This document shows positions 46,462 through 57,366 of a DNA stretch of 64,000 bases, in pieces (position 1 is the stretch's first letter; the number at the start of each line of letters is the position of its first letter). Location of the stretch: NCBI GenBank assembly GCA_030847615.1, contig JAUMIR010000002.1:111918309-111982308 (forward strand). The letters run 5' to 3'. Below the pieces are notes generated by a model. That model saw only the letters and a list, made by a program, of their open reading frames with translations. It searched no databases and was not told the DNA's origin. This DNA is from Gambelia wislizenii (Eukaryota; Chordata; Lepidosauria; Squamata; Crotaphytidae). The position numbers and the translations under genes are program-made.

Positions 46462-46731
46462 ACACTGGTTAATGGCTGCTTAATGCTGACTGGTGGTTGT
46501 GGGGTGGGAAGATAAAAGGGAAGACTAGGCTAGAGATGGGCTAGAACTAAGTGTCCCGGGAGAGTATACAGCAAAGGGGCTGTCTGGAACCCCAAACAGA
46601 AATATTCCATGCCATGAATAACTATAAAAATGATCTATCCAACAAGGCTGTTGCAAACTTTACCCCCAAAATGCATTTGGGTGATTTGATTGCTCTGATG
46701 TCCAATACAAAAGCTATGTGTTTCCTCTCAC

Positions 46732-46848
46732 CTTGACAGTGAATCCCAACTTGCCTGTAGCCTGGCATACATTCGCACCTTGCCTGCCCATCCTTCACTA
46801 CACAGAGGGAGTTGGCTTCACAAATTCCAGCTCCACAAACAGGGAGTT
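46732..46848 (-). CDS. STAB2: Stabilin exon 6: EGF-like (PVCGAGICEANSLCVVKDG)
   Basis: It encodes ELPVCGAGICEANSLCVVKD then GQARCECMPGYRQVGIHCQ, a full EGF-like module with the usual C-x-C-x2-GY-x2-x-G-x2-C ending. The phase enters at 1 and leaves with one base, so it is a symmetric 117-base exon that could in principle be skipped without breaking the frame. The acceptor is TATGTTTTCAG and the donor GTGAGA. Confidence 0.95.
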
Positions 46849-47452
46849 CTGAAAACATAAAAAAGAAAGTTTTGGTTAAATATCCAGAGAAAATACAAGC
46901 AACAGAGGCACACACTTACTTGAGAGCAAGATCCAGTGTTTCCTAGAGCTTACTCACAAGTAATAGTCCCAAGGTTCTTGTCTTTAATCGTTTCAATTGT
47001 CTCCTGTTCAATTCAAAATATTTCCCCCCAGACTTGAGTCATTTTTAAAAAATGTGAAATATTTATGTATGCACAAACAAATGCAATAACTTTGATGCAG
47101 TCAAATAAAGAAGAGAAAGAGAACAAGGTACTGCTGTTGTATTAGGAAGAGCACTCAGCAGGAGAAAATGTGTTGCACCCTCCATATCATAGAGGAAACT
47201 GATGATACCTATAATGATTAAATGGGCATAGACAATACCAGAAATAAAATAAAGTAAGAAAAGATTCTGATAGCGATGAAAGAAGCAGGCCAGGGGATAA
47301 ATGACAATGTGGTATATTTGGCCTAAATCCTACTGTTACTCCTGGCTAAAGTAAACCCATTTAAGTAATTGGATTTACCTTACCATTCAACAACTGATTC
47401 AGTAGGTCTACTCTAGTTAGAACTAACTGAGAAGATTTCACCCTATATCTTA

Positions 47453-47972
47453 GGGCTTGTCTAGACAAGCTATTTACCTCCCATCTTGGAGTCCTGCAGT
47501 CCAAATAACACAGGGCTCTTGCCCTGTTTTGCCCCTGGACAGTCCAGATGACGCCCAAGGCAAAGATGTGAGGGTGGGGAGATGGGGTAAAGCCCTTTAC
47601 AATGGGGTTAAAAAAAATAAGCCCCAGGAAAACCCATGTTACATGGGAAAACCTGGATTGGGCTGGCACAGAAATGCAGGGTCTGTACCTGCACGCCAGC
47701 CTGTATAGCTGGATGCCGCCAACACTGCCTCTGGGGTCCCACTGAAGCCAGGAAGGAGGCCCCAGTATGTGATAAAGGCCCCCTGCATGTGAAGCCTTCC
47801 TGGCTTCAGAGGGAGTGACACATGACAGCTGAGGAGGCAGCCACGGGTATGGGCCAGCATGTCTGTGTGCACTTTCTCCCATTTTGTGTAAGTAACGTTT
47901 GGGAGGGGAGCTTTTCTGGGGTCAGAATATGCCAGAGAGAAACCAATGTATTCTGGCAGGTCTAGACAAGCC
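47453..47972. mobile_element. PIF/Harbinger-like MITE, family B (520 bp)
   Basis: GGGCTTGTCTAGACAAGC and GGTCTAGACAAGCCC with TTA on both sides. The interior GAGTCCTGCAGTCC matches the other family B copies. Confidence 0.85.
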
Positions 47973-48325
47973 CTTAGTATAACATCACAAAAACCTAAAT
48001 CAGTACTTGTTGAATAGGGACTGTCAAGCCAGGCCATGTGACAAATACCAGTGATACATAAACTGCATGAATGATATTTCCAAGCATAAATTACCATCAT
48101 TATTATATCCAAGCACAAACCAGGAATTATTATAGAGAAAGTGAGTACCTCTTTAACAAGTAATGCAGCACAAGTTTGCCAGCATAAGACCCAGATAGGG
48201 AACCTAAATAATAGACACCGTCCTAGCTATAGTGGAAACTATAGCATCTATCCCTGGGGCATATGTCTTGAAAACAACTTGCTAGTGGAATCTGAAGAGA
48301 AAGGAAATACTGGATGTATCTATAC

Positions 48326-48421
48326 CTTGGTCGCACTTTGGTCCAGTGTAGCCGGCAAAGCAAGTACAACTTCCATCCCCAGAGGGTCCATGGTTGCAGA
48401 TTCCATGCTGGCACTTGCACA
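48326..48421 (-). CDS. STAB2: Stabilin exon 5: EGF-like (CKCQHGICNHGPSGDGSCTC)
   Basis: The exon gives VCKCQHGICNHGPSGDGSCT followed by CFAGYTGPKCDQ, one complete six-cysteine EGF-like module (C-x-C-x3-C-x9-C-x-C-x8-C). The entering phase is 1 and it ends with a single G. The acceptor is TCTCTACCGCAG and the donor GTATAG. It lies only 0.5 kb from exon 4, the shortest intron in the window, which contains no recognised insertion. Confidence 0.95.
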
Positions 48422-48544
48422 CTGCGGTAGAGAGAACAGAACAAAATCCATACTTTTGCCCTGGTCCTAGCAAAGTGTATTGTAACTATTTCTTACCTAC
48501 ATTGGTCTTTTTGGCCCAATTCTCCTCAGAGTTTGGACATACGA

Positions 48545-48824
48545 CAGTCATCCCTCCACATTTGTGGGTTAAGCATTCGCAGATTTGAATATTTGTGGAT
48601 TACTAAATATGTTCTTTCTAGGTATTTTCTAGGTCCTTCAGTGCAATTCTATGGTATGCTTCCATCAGAAGCTAACCATAGAATTATGCTGGAGGACCTA
48701 CAAATGCCTTGAGAAATGTTCTCTCAGGTAAAAAAAACCCAACAAACAGCAGGCCTATATTTGCGGTTTTACCACTTTTGCAGGGGTCCTCCATCTTATT
48801 CCCACAAAAGTTGAGGAATGACTG
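48545..48824. mobile_element. Tigger-like MITE between exons 5 and 4
   Basis: CAGTCATCCCTCCACATTTG and AAGTTGAGGAATGACTG ends followed by TA. It occupies much of the short intron, ending 118 bases downstream of exon 4's donor in transcript sense. Confidence 0.78.
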
Positions 48825-48942
48825 TACTTTTTTGGAACTACAATTGCCCGAATCTCCCAGACACATTCTACAGCTTAGAACTGCTGACCTGTTACAGTTC
48901 AATGATTTAACTTCAGTAACAACCTTTTTCGGAGGAGCTTAC

Positions 48943-49012
48943 CAGACTGACAATCAGGCCCAAAATGATTCTCATCTCTGCATTCTTGGCATGCGTAGCC
49001 ACCATAGTTCCT
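48943..49012 (-). CDS. STAB2: Stabilin exon 4: EGF-like (YACQEC...FGPDCQS)
   Basis: It encodes RNYGGYACQECRDENHFGPD and CQS in phase 0, ending with one base of a valine codon. The CQEC and FGPDC motifs are typical of stabilin EGF-like repeats, where this block closes one module and opens the next. The acceptor is TATTTCTTTAG with a long pyrimidine tract and the donor is GTAAGC. The 6.5 kb intron upstream holds a 3'-truncated LINE, a CR1 fragment and a microsatellite. Confidence 0.95.
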
Positions 49013-49620
49013 CTAAAGAAATAAAAAAGAACAACTTTTTAACAGCAGAATCTCTGTCTTCCATACAATGCAATTGATCTCTCTTGCCATCCAAATATGA
49101 TGAGTAACAGTCATCTTGGGATCACAACACAACATGAAAAATGAAAGAGAGATTTTATCCACACACTTCATCAGTCACCTTCTTGTGGCATATAGTTGGT
49201 TATTCCAAAGAATGTGCTATTATTAATAGGTTTTTCTTGGGTCTGTGACAGGAAGTTGAGTCTAGTTATAGAAGCAGAATGGACTGATGTACCTCAAAGC
49301 AATGTAAATAACGGCTGAACAGACTGATATAAATCACTAAGTTAAACTAGGCTTTCCATTTCTGTGCCAAAGATTAGCTGTACCAAAGTACATAAATACT
49401 AATTGTTCAACATGGGCATTAAATATATATCGACATGTGTAACGAAGTAGAGCCTTCCTGCTATAAACAAGCCCTCAGCTATACTTCATTTTTTTTTTAA
49501 AAAATGACAAATTGGATCTTTTATTTCAAAGCATGCATTTCTGTTCTTCCCTCATTGTGGTTCTAGCATGTCATAGTCTGCCTCAGACCCTGGACTTTAT
49601 GGAGGCTTCAGACGACAACA

Positions 49621-50530
49621 TAGAATCATAGAGTTGGAAGAGACCTCAAGGGCCATCCAGTCCAACCCCCTGTCATGCAGGAAAACACAATCAAATCATT
49701 CCCGACAGATGGCCATCCAGCCTCTGTTTAAAAACCTCCAAAGGAGGAGACTCCATCACACTACGAGGCAGTGCATTCCACCTCCGAACAGCTCTTACTG
49801 TTAGGAAGTTCTTCCTAATGTTTAGATGGAATCTCTATAGTTTGAACCCATTGCTTTGTGTCCTAGTCTCTGGAGCAGGAGAAAACAAGCCTGCTCCATC
49901 CTCAATATGACATCCCTTCAAATATTTAAACATGGCTATCATATTTAGCCTTCTCTTCTCCAGACTAAACATGCTCAGCTCCCTAAGCCTCTCCTCATAG
50001 GGCATGGCTTCCAGACCTCCCACCATCCTGGTCGCCCTCCTCTGGACACATTCCAGCTTCTCAATATCTTTCCTTAATTGTGGTGCCCAGAAACGGATAC
50101 AATACTCCAAGTGAGGTCTGACCAAAGAATACAGTGGCACTATTACTTCCCTTGATCTAGACACTATACTCCTATTAATGCAGCCTAGAATCGTATTGGC
50201 TTTTTTAGCTGCTGCATCACACTGCTGACTCATGTTCAGCTTGTGATCCACTAAGACTCCTAAATCCTTTTCACATGTACTGCCCTCAGACCAGGTGTCA
50301 CCCATCCTATATCGTGCATTTCATTTTTACTGCCCAAGTGTAGTATCCTACATTTCTCCCTGTTTAAATTCATTTTGTTAATTTTGGCCCAGCTTTCTAA
50401 TCTGTTGAGGTCATTGAGGTCATTTTGGATTCTGATTTGGTGTCATCTGAAAACTTGATAAGCATACCCTCTATTCCCTCATCCAAGTCATTGATAAAGA
50501 TGTTGAATAGCACTGGGCCCAGGACAGTGT
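49621..50530 (-). mobile_element. CR1 LINE 3' region
   Basis: Minus frame: EKDLGVLVDHKLNMSQQCDA, then RPHLEYCIRFWAPQ and TRMVGGLEAMPYEERLRELS. Further upstream, [13 protein letters not shown] sequence occurs near 50,390. Standard CR1 RT thumb and C-terminus, 5'-truncated. Confidence 0.92.
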
Positions 50531-51107
50531 AATCCTTTCATATGTAATCCTTCCTTGTTTTTCTTTCACTTTGTGATGGAGAAAAAGAAAGAATAGCTGT
50601 ATAGTGCCTTCTCACTGCTAGTATACAATGTCCTCCATCAGGAAACATCCTCTATGTGCCATGGATGAGTGATATATGTTAGTGGACTCCAATTCTCACA
50701 GGCCTTAGCCAACATATGCAAGATGAGAGATTATGTAAGATTCGATTTCACAACATATCGAGGTCCACATGTTCTCCATCCCTGCTAGGTCCACATGCTA
50801 AATAACTGGATAATCAAGACAATTTACTTAAAGAGCAGTAAGCTTTCCAAGAGGAAAGGTGGTGAATTACTGGGCAGAACAGTGATATTGCATGTAATAG
50901 GAATTAAATGACCACATTGTTTGGTTGGTAAAGTCATTAGGTAATCATCATGTGAGACCCAAACAGTTCACAGATCTTTAATAGGTAAACAGCATGAAGC
51001 AGAAGCAGAAGACTGGGCTTCCTAGATCTCAGGGTCTGGCTCCTTTCCTTCAGTCCTCAGGGAAAGGAGGAATCTCAGGGCAAGAACAGTGTTGTGAAAG
51101 TGCACGG

Positions 51108-51136
51108 GTATCTATCTATCTATCTATCTATCTATA
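51108..51136. repeat. (TATC)n microsatellite
   Basis: Seven TATC units. To the right, 51,137-51,290 repeats, inverted, sequence also found at 24,440-24,556 (GTGGCAGGAGTGGATTGTGA on that strand). Confidence 0.9.
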
Positions 51137-51352
51137 GCTTTTCCCATTGTGCTGATTGGCCACTTACGAAACATACCCAACTCCCTCCTCTCACTCCTTC
51201 AGCCAATCACAACCCACTTCCCTCTCCACCTCACAATCCACTCCTGCCACTCAATCTGCATCTCCACCCCCAGCCTCACAAGGGCCCCTTCCCTCCTCTC
51301 ACTTCCTCGGCCACTCACCACCCACATGTAAAACAATGCAATATTTTTTCAT

Positions 51353-51450
51353 AAAATAATAGCATGTAGCTGAACCATGTGAAAAACCACACATAAAACA
51401 CTGAAATATTTCCCCCCACAATAATAGCGTGTAGCTGAACCGTGTGAACC
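51353..51450. repeat. Short direct duplication (AATAATAGCATGTAGCTGAA)
   Basis: AATAATAGCATGTAGCTGAA then CCATGTGAA recurs about 64 bases later as AATAATAGCGTGTAGCTGAA then CCGTGTGAA. Confidence 0.7.
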
Positions 51451-51487
51451 TTTCAAATCTACTATAATGGCGTATGTTATACTGGGT

Positions 51488-51895
51488 CTCTCTCTCTCTC
51501 TCTCTCCCTATCTGGCTTTTCTTTGCAAACAAAGATTCAGGAAGGACTCATCCCGTGCTTTCTGCAAGCGCACTGATGACTAAAAGGCCAATCCGAGATA
51601 AACAAGTCCGATTGCAGAAAGCACAGCAGAAGGTCTCCTTGGATGATGTTTCCAGGTTGTGATTCTCTCTGCGTTGTCGTTTCTCTTCAAGACTTGTTTG
51701 ACGTGAGTTCTCAAATAAGGCTGCAGCATTGTGGATAGTGAGTCTCCATGCCTCCTGATGTGAGGCCAGGGCGGACCATTGTTGGTGATCAATTTGGCCG
51801 AGCCTGAGATGTTGTTTCCGAGAGTCCTTGTATCGCTTTTTTGGAGCACTCCTCTTATACTGACCCATGGCGAGTTCACCATAGAGGGAACTCTA
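51488..51895 (-). mobile_element. GA-tailed LINE, 5'-truncated 3' copy
   Basis: The minus strand encodes KRYKDSRKQHLRLGQIDHQQ and TFCCAFCNRTCLSRIGLLV, homologous to 3,090-3,360 in the left LINE, and ends in a (GA)n run. TATACTGGGT lies at both sides (51,478-51,487; 51,896-51,905). Confidence 0.93.
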
Positions 51896-51909
51896 TATAC
51901 TGGGTACAA

Positions 51910-53940
51910 CTAGTATATACATGTTTTCTTTATTTGTTTGTCTCTGGGGGTTTTGTTTGTGTGTTATACTCTGTACAACTAAGTTAGATGCTTAATGTAT
52001 CATGCTTAGTAACATCACCAGAGTCCACCACAAGGGTATGTGTCTAGATCTCAGATTTTTATATTGCAATCATAGGGTTATGCATAGTCCTGTTCTGGCA
52101 AACCTTACAAGAACACTTAGGTGTACTGCTCTAATGGAGTACAAGATGGGTTCACCAGAACAAGGGAACTGGATTCCAATGCTCATGGTGACTTATCAGT
52201 CTCTGACCTCCACTATGAAGTCATAATAATAAAACAGCATATAATCTGTTCTGCCATATTTACAACACTTGACCTCCTTCTTATGTGCTTGCACTTTAAA
52301 CAGGAAAAACACACTTTAACTCACTGAGTGATTTTGAATCATAGGTCTGAAAGAAAGCCATGGGTTTAGTCATCACCATTTCTAAACGTAGTTGAATATG
52401 TTAAATTATGACTATTGTGTTAAATATGTGTTAAATTATGATTTAACTTGAAACCAAGATATTTCAAATATAAGAGAAACCTCTGAACAATTTTTTAAAA
52501 CAAAAAGTTAGTTACATCTAATATTTTTATCCTCCCTGAGGGAATGCTTTTATGAATAAACTAGTGTCTCCAAGACTCCGATTTTGGCCATGCTCTTGGC
52601 TATCCATTAAGTGGATTTTTTTAAAAAAACAACGCCTGCCTTTTATTTTCTCTGTTGTTCCTGTGATGTTGAAAATGACCCTGAGCCACTATGGAACAGA
52701 AGAATGAAAATATTTTTAAAAAAATAAATATGTACAAATATACACGGGAGAAGTAAGAAAATCTTGTCTACGAAACTAGTATTTTTCCTGAAGCAAGCAG
52801 AAATAGATAACTTATGGTCTTCTAGAAGGAAGTACATTTTTGTTTCCACATAAAGGATGATTCATACGCTCCATTTCATGTTTGTTTTCAGATTTAACAT
52901 TTCCATTCTGAGCTGATTTCTTGCTCATGTACAATATTCTTCAACACCATCCTGGAACTCCTGGCTTACCATGTTGTTCAATCAATGAGTTTATACATGG
53001 TATTGTTGAGTGGGGAAATGAATCTGATATAGAAGGAAGCCCAGCATTAGGTTATTTTAAGCTATTCCTCTCTGGGCTGTGAGCACGTGGTGACATGTGT
53101 GTCTATTGTGTGAACATTAAGTGGCCATGCTTTTCATGTACTGTTGGAATGCTGAGTCATTAAGATGGAGGCAAACTGTTTCCTTTTGCCAGTAACTGAT
53201 TTCATTATTGATATGCACATGAGATGACATTCTGTAGCTGGAAAAATATGGTATGCTATAGTAGAAATATGGACTACATGGCCTTCTAGATATCATTGTA
53301 CTGCAGTTCCCATTATTGCTCACCAGCGTCTAAAGCTGAAACAGTCCTGTAACCATGTTCCTCTCCCTGCAACAAAGCAGCCACAGAGGTTGGGAAATGG
53401 ACTAATTATAGCTCTTAAAGGAAATTTGAAAAGAGACTAGGCATACGCCAAGGATTACTTAGTTCAGGTAAATGTCATCATGCTTCAGGTGTTGGAAAAG
53501 ACAACATGCATCACCTGCTTCAGCATTAGACTCATAAACTGATCTGAGATGCAAGCATCTGTATAACATGAGTCTACCACTACCAACATACAATTTAGGA
53601 CAGCAGATATGGTTGGACTACAACACACAAAAATTGCAGTGGCCATGGCCAGTTGTTAAGGGATTTGGGAGTCTGAAGCCCAAGAACATAGGGAGGCCAA
53701 AATTTGGAAACCGCCAGCCTAGAGAATGTAAAAGAGATGCCGGTATTTCTCCAAAGTTATATTCACTTGTGACATAATATATGCATGAAATGGTGAATTG
53801 TGTGGTCTGATGTGTTCATTTATCTAAGAAATATAGACCATGTTGCTGCTGCAATTAAAGTATCTTTTTAAAAGGTGGGGAGGAATATGAGAAGGAAGCG
53901 GGGCCCACGTTTTGAATTTGTACTGTTTCTTTTTATAGTC
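51910..53940. other. Long intron stretch, mostly unclassified
   Basis: AT-rich intron between exons 4 and 3. No exon recognised; the short open frames lack motifs. A diverged TAGTCCAACA-type MITE near 53,600-53,730 is all I recognise. Confidence 0.45.
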
Positions 53941-53955
53941 TCTTCTTTAAACAAG

Positions 53956-53976
53956 GAGGAGGAGGAGGAGGAGGAA
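53956..53976. repeat. (GGA)n microsatellite
   Basis: Seven GGA units. Confidence 0.9.
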
Positions 53977-54641
53977 AAGAAGAAACACCTTGCATTCTGC
54001 CAAAATCTCTCTACCCCACTCCATCCCCATTATATTTGAATAGTCCTTATTGACATAGTGATCTATCAGAGCTAGTTTAGTGTGCTTTGACATTTCCTTT
54101 CTCAAAGGCAACTTTTTTAAGCTGAATAACAGGAAGGAAATGAAGCTTAGCTGCGAGGAAGTCAAATGTCCAGTGAAAGGCAACATGGAACTGCTGTGAT
54201 CTGCAAGGTTCTAAACAGCTGTACTGTTAATTTGATGGACCCTTTCCGTCCCCAGAAGGAGCAGTCACTGATGGTCTGCAACAAAGACTGGCCCTTTAAA
54301 ATCAGCAAGGCCTGGCAAATTTAAGGAGAACCTTTGCTCAACAAGATTTTGCAGCATTATGTCTTTTCTCAAATGTCCATTACTTTGCCCATCTGTCAGG
54401 TGATGCCCTTTGAAAGGAGTACATTCTTATGGATCTGCCTTAACTTTGGGAGCATCCACATTACACAGTTTGAAACTGGATTATTTCCCACGGCTCCTTT
54501 CCATGGAATCCTGGATTTGTAGTTTGGTGAGGTACCAGCACTCTTTGGCAGAGAACGCTAAAGACCTCGTAAAACTACAAATCCCAGGATTCAAAAGGAA
54601 GGAACCATAGCAAATAATTCAGTTTCAGACTGGAGTAACAT

Positions 54642-55397
54642 CAGCCCTCCATATATGGATTCTGCATCCACAGATTCAACCATCCACGGCTTGAAAATAT
54701 TCTTTAAAAAAAATCCAAAAAGCAGACCTTGCTGTTTGCCATTTTATATAGTCAAAGCAAGAAAGGTGTTGTCCAAAACAAAACAAAACAAACAAAAAAA
54801 ACTGTATAGCAAACAAAAAGGTCTAGGAAGAGAAGTAGGAAAAATTACATGAGAAAATTTAATTAAACCATAAAATTCTCCAATAACATACACAATGTAG
54901 GTATGTTCAATATTTGAACATATAAATATATACAAGCATGCAAAATAGCAATAAAACCAAATGTGTTTTGTCTAAAAAGTTGACTAAAAAAATATAAAAT
55001 AATTAGTATATGCATAAGTCATTGACTTATGCATATACTAATTATTTTATATATATTTTTTTACATTTCTCTATTCTGTAGCTTTATACTCCACTGAGGA
55101 AGACTTTTTAGTCAAAACATGTTTGGTTTTATTGCTATTTTGCATGTTTGTATATATTTGTATGTTCAAATATTGAACATACCTACATTGTGTATGTTAT
55201 TGGAGAATTTTATGGTTTAATTAAATTTTCTCATGTAATTTTTCCTACTTCTCTTCCTAGACCTTTTTGTTTCCTATGCCATTTTATATACCATTTTACT
55301 ATGCCATTGTATATATAATGGGACTTGAGCATCCACAGATTTTGGAACCCACGGGGGGTCCTGGAACCAAACCCCAGCAGATACTGAGGGCCCACTG
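54642..55397. mobile_element. Tigger-like MITE interrupted by Penelope-like foldback
   Basis: CAGCCCTCCATATATGG and GATACTGAGGGCCCACTG ends, the right flank being TA. CGGCTTGAAAATATTC and GGTCCTGGAACCAAACCCCA show it is the subfamily seen at 33,317. Continuity is broken at 54,751-55,277. Confidence 0.82.
54751..55277. mobile_element. Penelope-like foldback element with 13-bp target duplication
   Basis: GCCATTTTATATA precedes (54,738-54,750) and ends (55,278-55,290) the insertion. Arms from about 54,808 (AGCAAACAAAAAGGTCTAGG) mirror the right end (CCTAGACCTTTTTGTTTCC) for over 200 bases around 55,022. The right arm carries an extra unpaired block, CACTGAGGAAGAC then TTTTTAGTCAAAAC, which looks like a hammerhead ribozyme core. 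Penelope assignment is from memory of that motif. Confidence 0.6.
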
Positions 55398-55553
55398 TAC
55401 TTGTATAGTGTGGATTTGACCCTTGTTCTCCAGTATCTTCCCCCTTGTGAAGTCAACAGTACAGGGTCTTATCTGGAAGACCTTGCTGGGATTGCAGCAA
55501 TATCGCCTGGCAAGATGCCCTTACTGTTGTGGATTTCCAGTAACCCTACTTAC

Positions 55554-55639
55554 CTCACAGATGCAAGTTCCATTCTGTGCCATGCCATCTAAACAGACCC
55601 CATGACCACTGCATATATTTTGAGAACCACCAGGGCATT
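55554..55639 (-). CDS. STAB2: Stabilin exon 3: EGF-like module (CPGG...GHGVCLDG)
   Basis: Two leading bases complete a glutamate, then [20 protein letters not shown] and NGTCICE follow, in phase 0 at the end. CPGG, C-x-GHG-x-C-x-DG and NGTC-x-C are signature spacings of stabilin laminin-type EGF modules; NGT is a potential N-glycosylation site. The donor is a strong GTAAGT. The acceptor CTTTGCAG is preceded directly by about twelve CTTT repeats, so the splice signal is built from a microsatellite. It joins exon 2 as GCYECPGG. Confidence 0.95.
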
Positions 55640-55644
55640 CTGCA

Positions 55645-55691
<47 letters not shown>
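55640..55691 (-). repeat. (CTTT)n microsatellite forming exon 3's polypyrimidine tract
   Basis: Plus strand GAAA repeats, i.e. about twelve CTTT units on the transcript strand ending directly in CTTTGCAG, the acceptor of exon 3. Confidence 0.95.
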
Positions 55692-55696
<5 letters not shown>

Positions 55697-56219
55697 TAGT
55701 TCACAGATGTTTAGATGGATAAAATCAACATCAGTATTTCTTGTCATCCTCTCCCTTTAAAAATTTGCTATATGGCCTCTCTTGCATCTATGAAAGCAAC
55801 TGACTCTTAAATCAGTGGTGCTGCACACTTTCATTGACACAAACACTATGGGCTGAGTTCTCCTTTGTGCACAGGAATAGTGAGCATATGTCACTCAGGT
55901 CATGGAAAAGTTACAGCACTGTACTTTGTTAAATGACAACTGCCAGAATCTCTGAGAAAGATCTTGAGGAATTCTAGGAGTTGTCATGCAACAAGTAACT
56001 TCCAACATGACACAACAATACACAAAAGGCTGATTTTTCAGAACTACTTGGTTCCATGGGCAGCCATACCCAAACTGGGTCTCAACAGGAGAGGAAAAGT
56101 AGGAAGCTGAGGAAGGAGGAGAAGCAAGGCCGCATGAAGATCTGTTGAGGATTTAAAGTATGTCAAGTTTAAGATGCCTCATAGCATTATCCTCACCTCC
56201 AAATACATGGGAGTATTTA

Positions 56220-56560
56220 GGCCGCGGTGGGCAAAGTACAGCCCACAGACCACATGCACCCCCAGGTCTCTTTTTGTGGTCCCCAGCCCCCCTCCCAGGA
56301 GTCTTGACTTAAATGTCCAAAAATTATTTTCTAGGACATGTGAAGGGCATTTTCACCACATTTTCAGTCCCTCTGGACCCCCCCAGGGGGTCAAAACAAA
56401 AACTTGCGAACATTAAAAAAAACACCATTTTTTTTTTGCCTCAAAATGCCCTCTAGGGACCTAGGAAGGCTCAAAAATATTTCACCATGTCCCCTAGAGA
56501 GGGGTTGGAGGCAACAAAATAATGAGGTTGTTTGTTTGTTTGTTTGTTTGTTTGCAGATG
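56220..56560. repeat. Old repeat plus (GTTT)n
   Basis: GGTGGGCAAAGTACAGCCCA at 56,226 resembles the end of a hAT-type MITE, but no partner end was found. A GTTT run of seven units lies at 56,527-56,555. Confidence 0.5.
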
Positions 56561-57059
56561 CAGCTTCAATGGGAGTGCAGCCCTTCAAGGTCTCCTGGAG
56601 TTTTAATGTGACTCCCTAGTCTCTAATATTTTACACTGCTGCTCCTTCCTGTGCTAGGAAAGGACTGTACCATATCGTCCAGCTCTCCTGATTTGGCAGG
56701 GACAACCCTGATTAATTCTCTGTTGTCCCACTTTTGCAGCTCTTTTAAAATGTCCCAGTTTCTCTCATCTCCTCCCACATTCCTTCTGGGATGTCAACTT
56801 ACTTTAGTTGCTGCAAACTGAGTTCAAAGTGCAGTAATTTTCACTAAATTAGCTCAGGAGGGGAAATAGGAGGGGTGAAATCTTGCCTTCCCAGTAGACT
56901 CAGGCAAAAGCAAACTCCTGCAGCCCCTCCTAGCTTCTTTATTCTTCCTTATTAATAATTTTTCTATTTGACCACACTCTGATGTCATTTGAAATATGTG
57001 ACCCATTTTACTTCTGTGATATGTTGGAGGGTATGCTGTAAGGGGAGTACCTAAATACC

Positions 57060-57275
57060 CTGAAGGCACCAGGTCTCATCTGATCTTGGAAGCTAAACAA
57101 TGTCAGCCCTGGTTCATACCTGGATGGGAGACCACCAAAGAATACCAGATGCTGTAAGGATGCATGTCAGAGGAAGGGATTGGCAAACCCACCTCTGAGT
57201 ACTCCTTGCCTAAGAAATCCCTATGAAATTTATGGGGTGACCATAAGTTGACAGGCAACTTTGAAGGCCATGCAG
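57060..57275 (+). mobile_element. 5S-rRNA-derived SINE close to exon 2
   Basis: GGTCTCATCTGATCTTGGAA, then CTAAACAATGTCAGCCCTGG, and the tail CTATGAAATTTATGGGGTGA and CAACTTTGAAGGC. It lies 92 bases downstream of exon 2's donor in transcript sense. Confidence 0.9.
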
Positions 57276-57366
57276 TAAGGGCTTGAGCAAACATAATCCC
57301 AGGTGACTCATCCCTACACCACAGTTTAAACCCTTAACAGTCGGCTGCACTGGATTTAAAGTTTAC

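Larger units (their letters stand above)
54448..55422. mobile_element. Palindromic MITE split by nested insertions
   Basis: Left GGGAGCATCCACATTACAC, arms GGAATCCTGGATTTGTAGTT and AACTACAAATCCCAGGATTC, right GTATAGTGTGGATTTGACCC. A Tigger-like MITE interrupts it at nearly the same place as in the 33 kb copy. Confidence 0.75.

Noticed and set aside
55640..55691. CRISPR-like or satellite array
   Set aside because: Pure tetranucleotide microsatellite, no spacers; vertebrate context.
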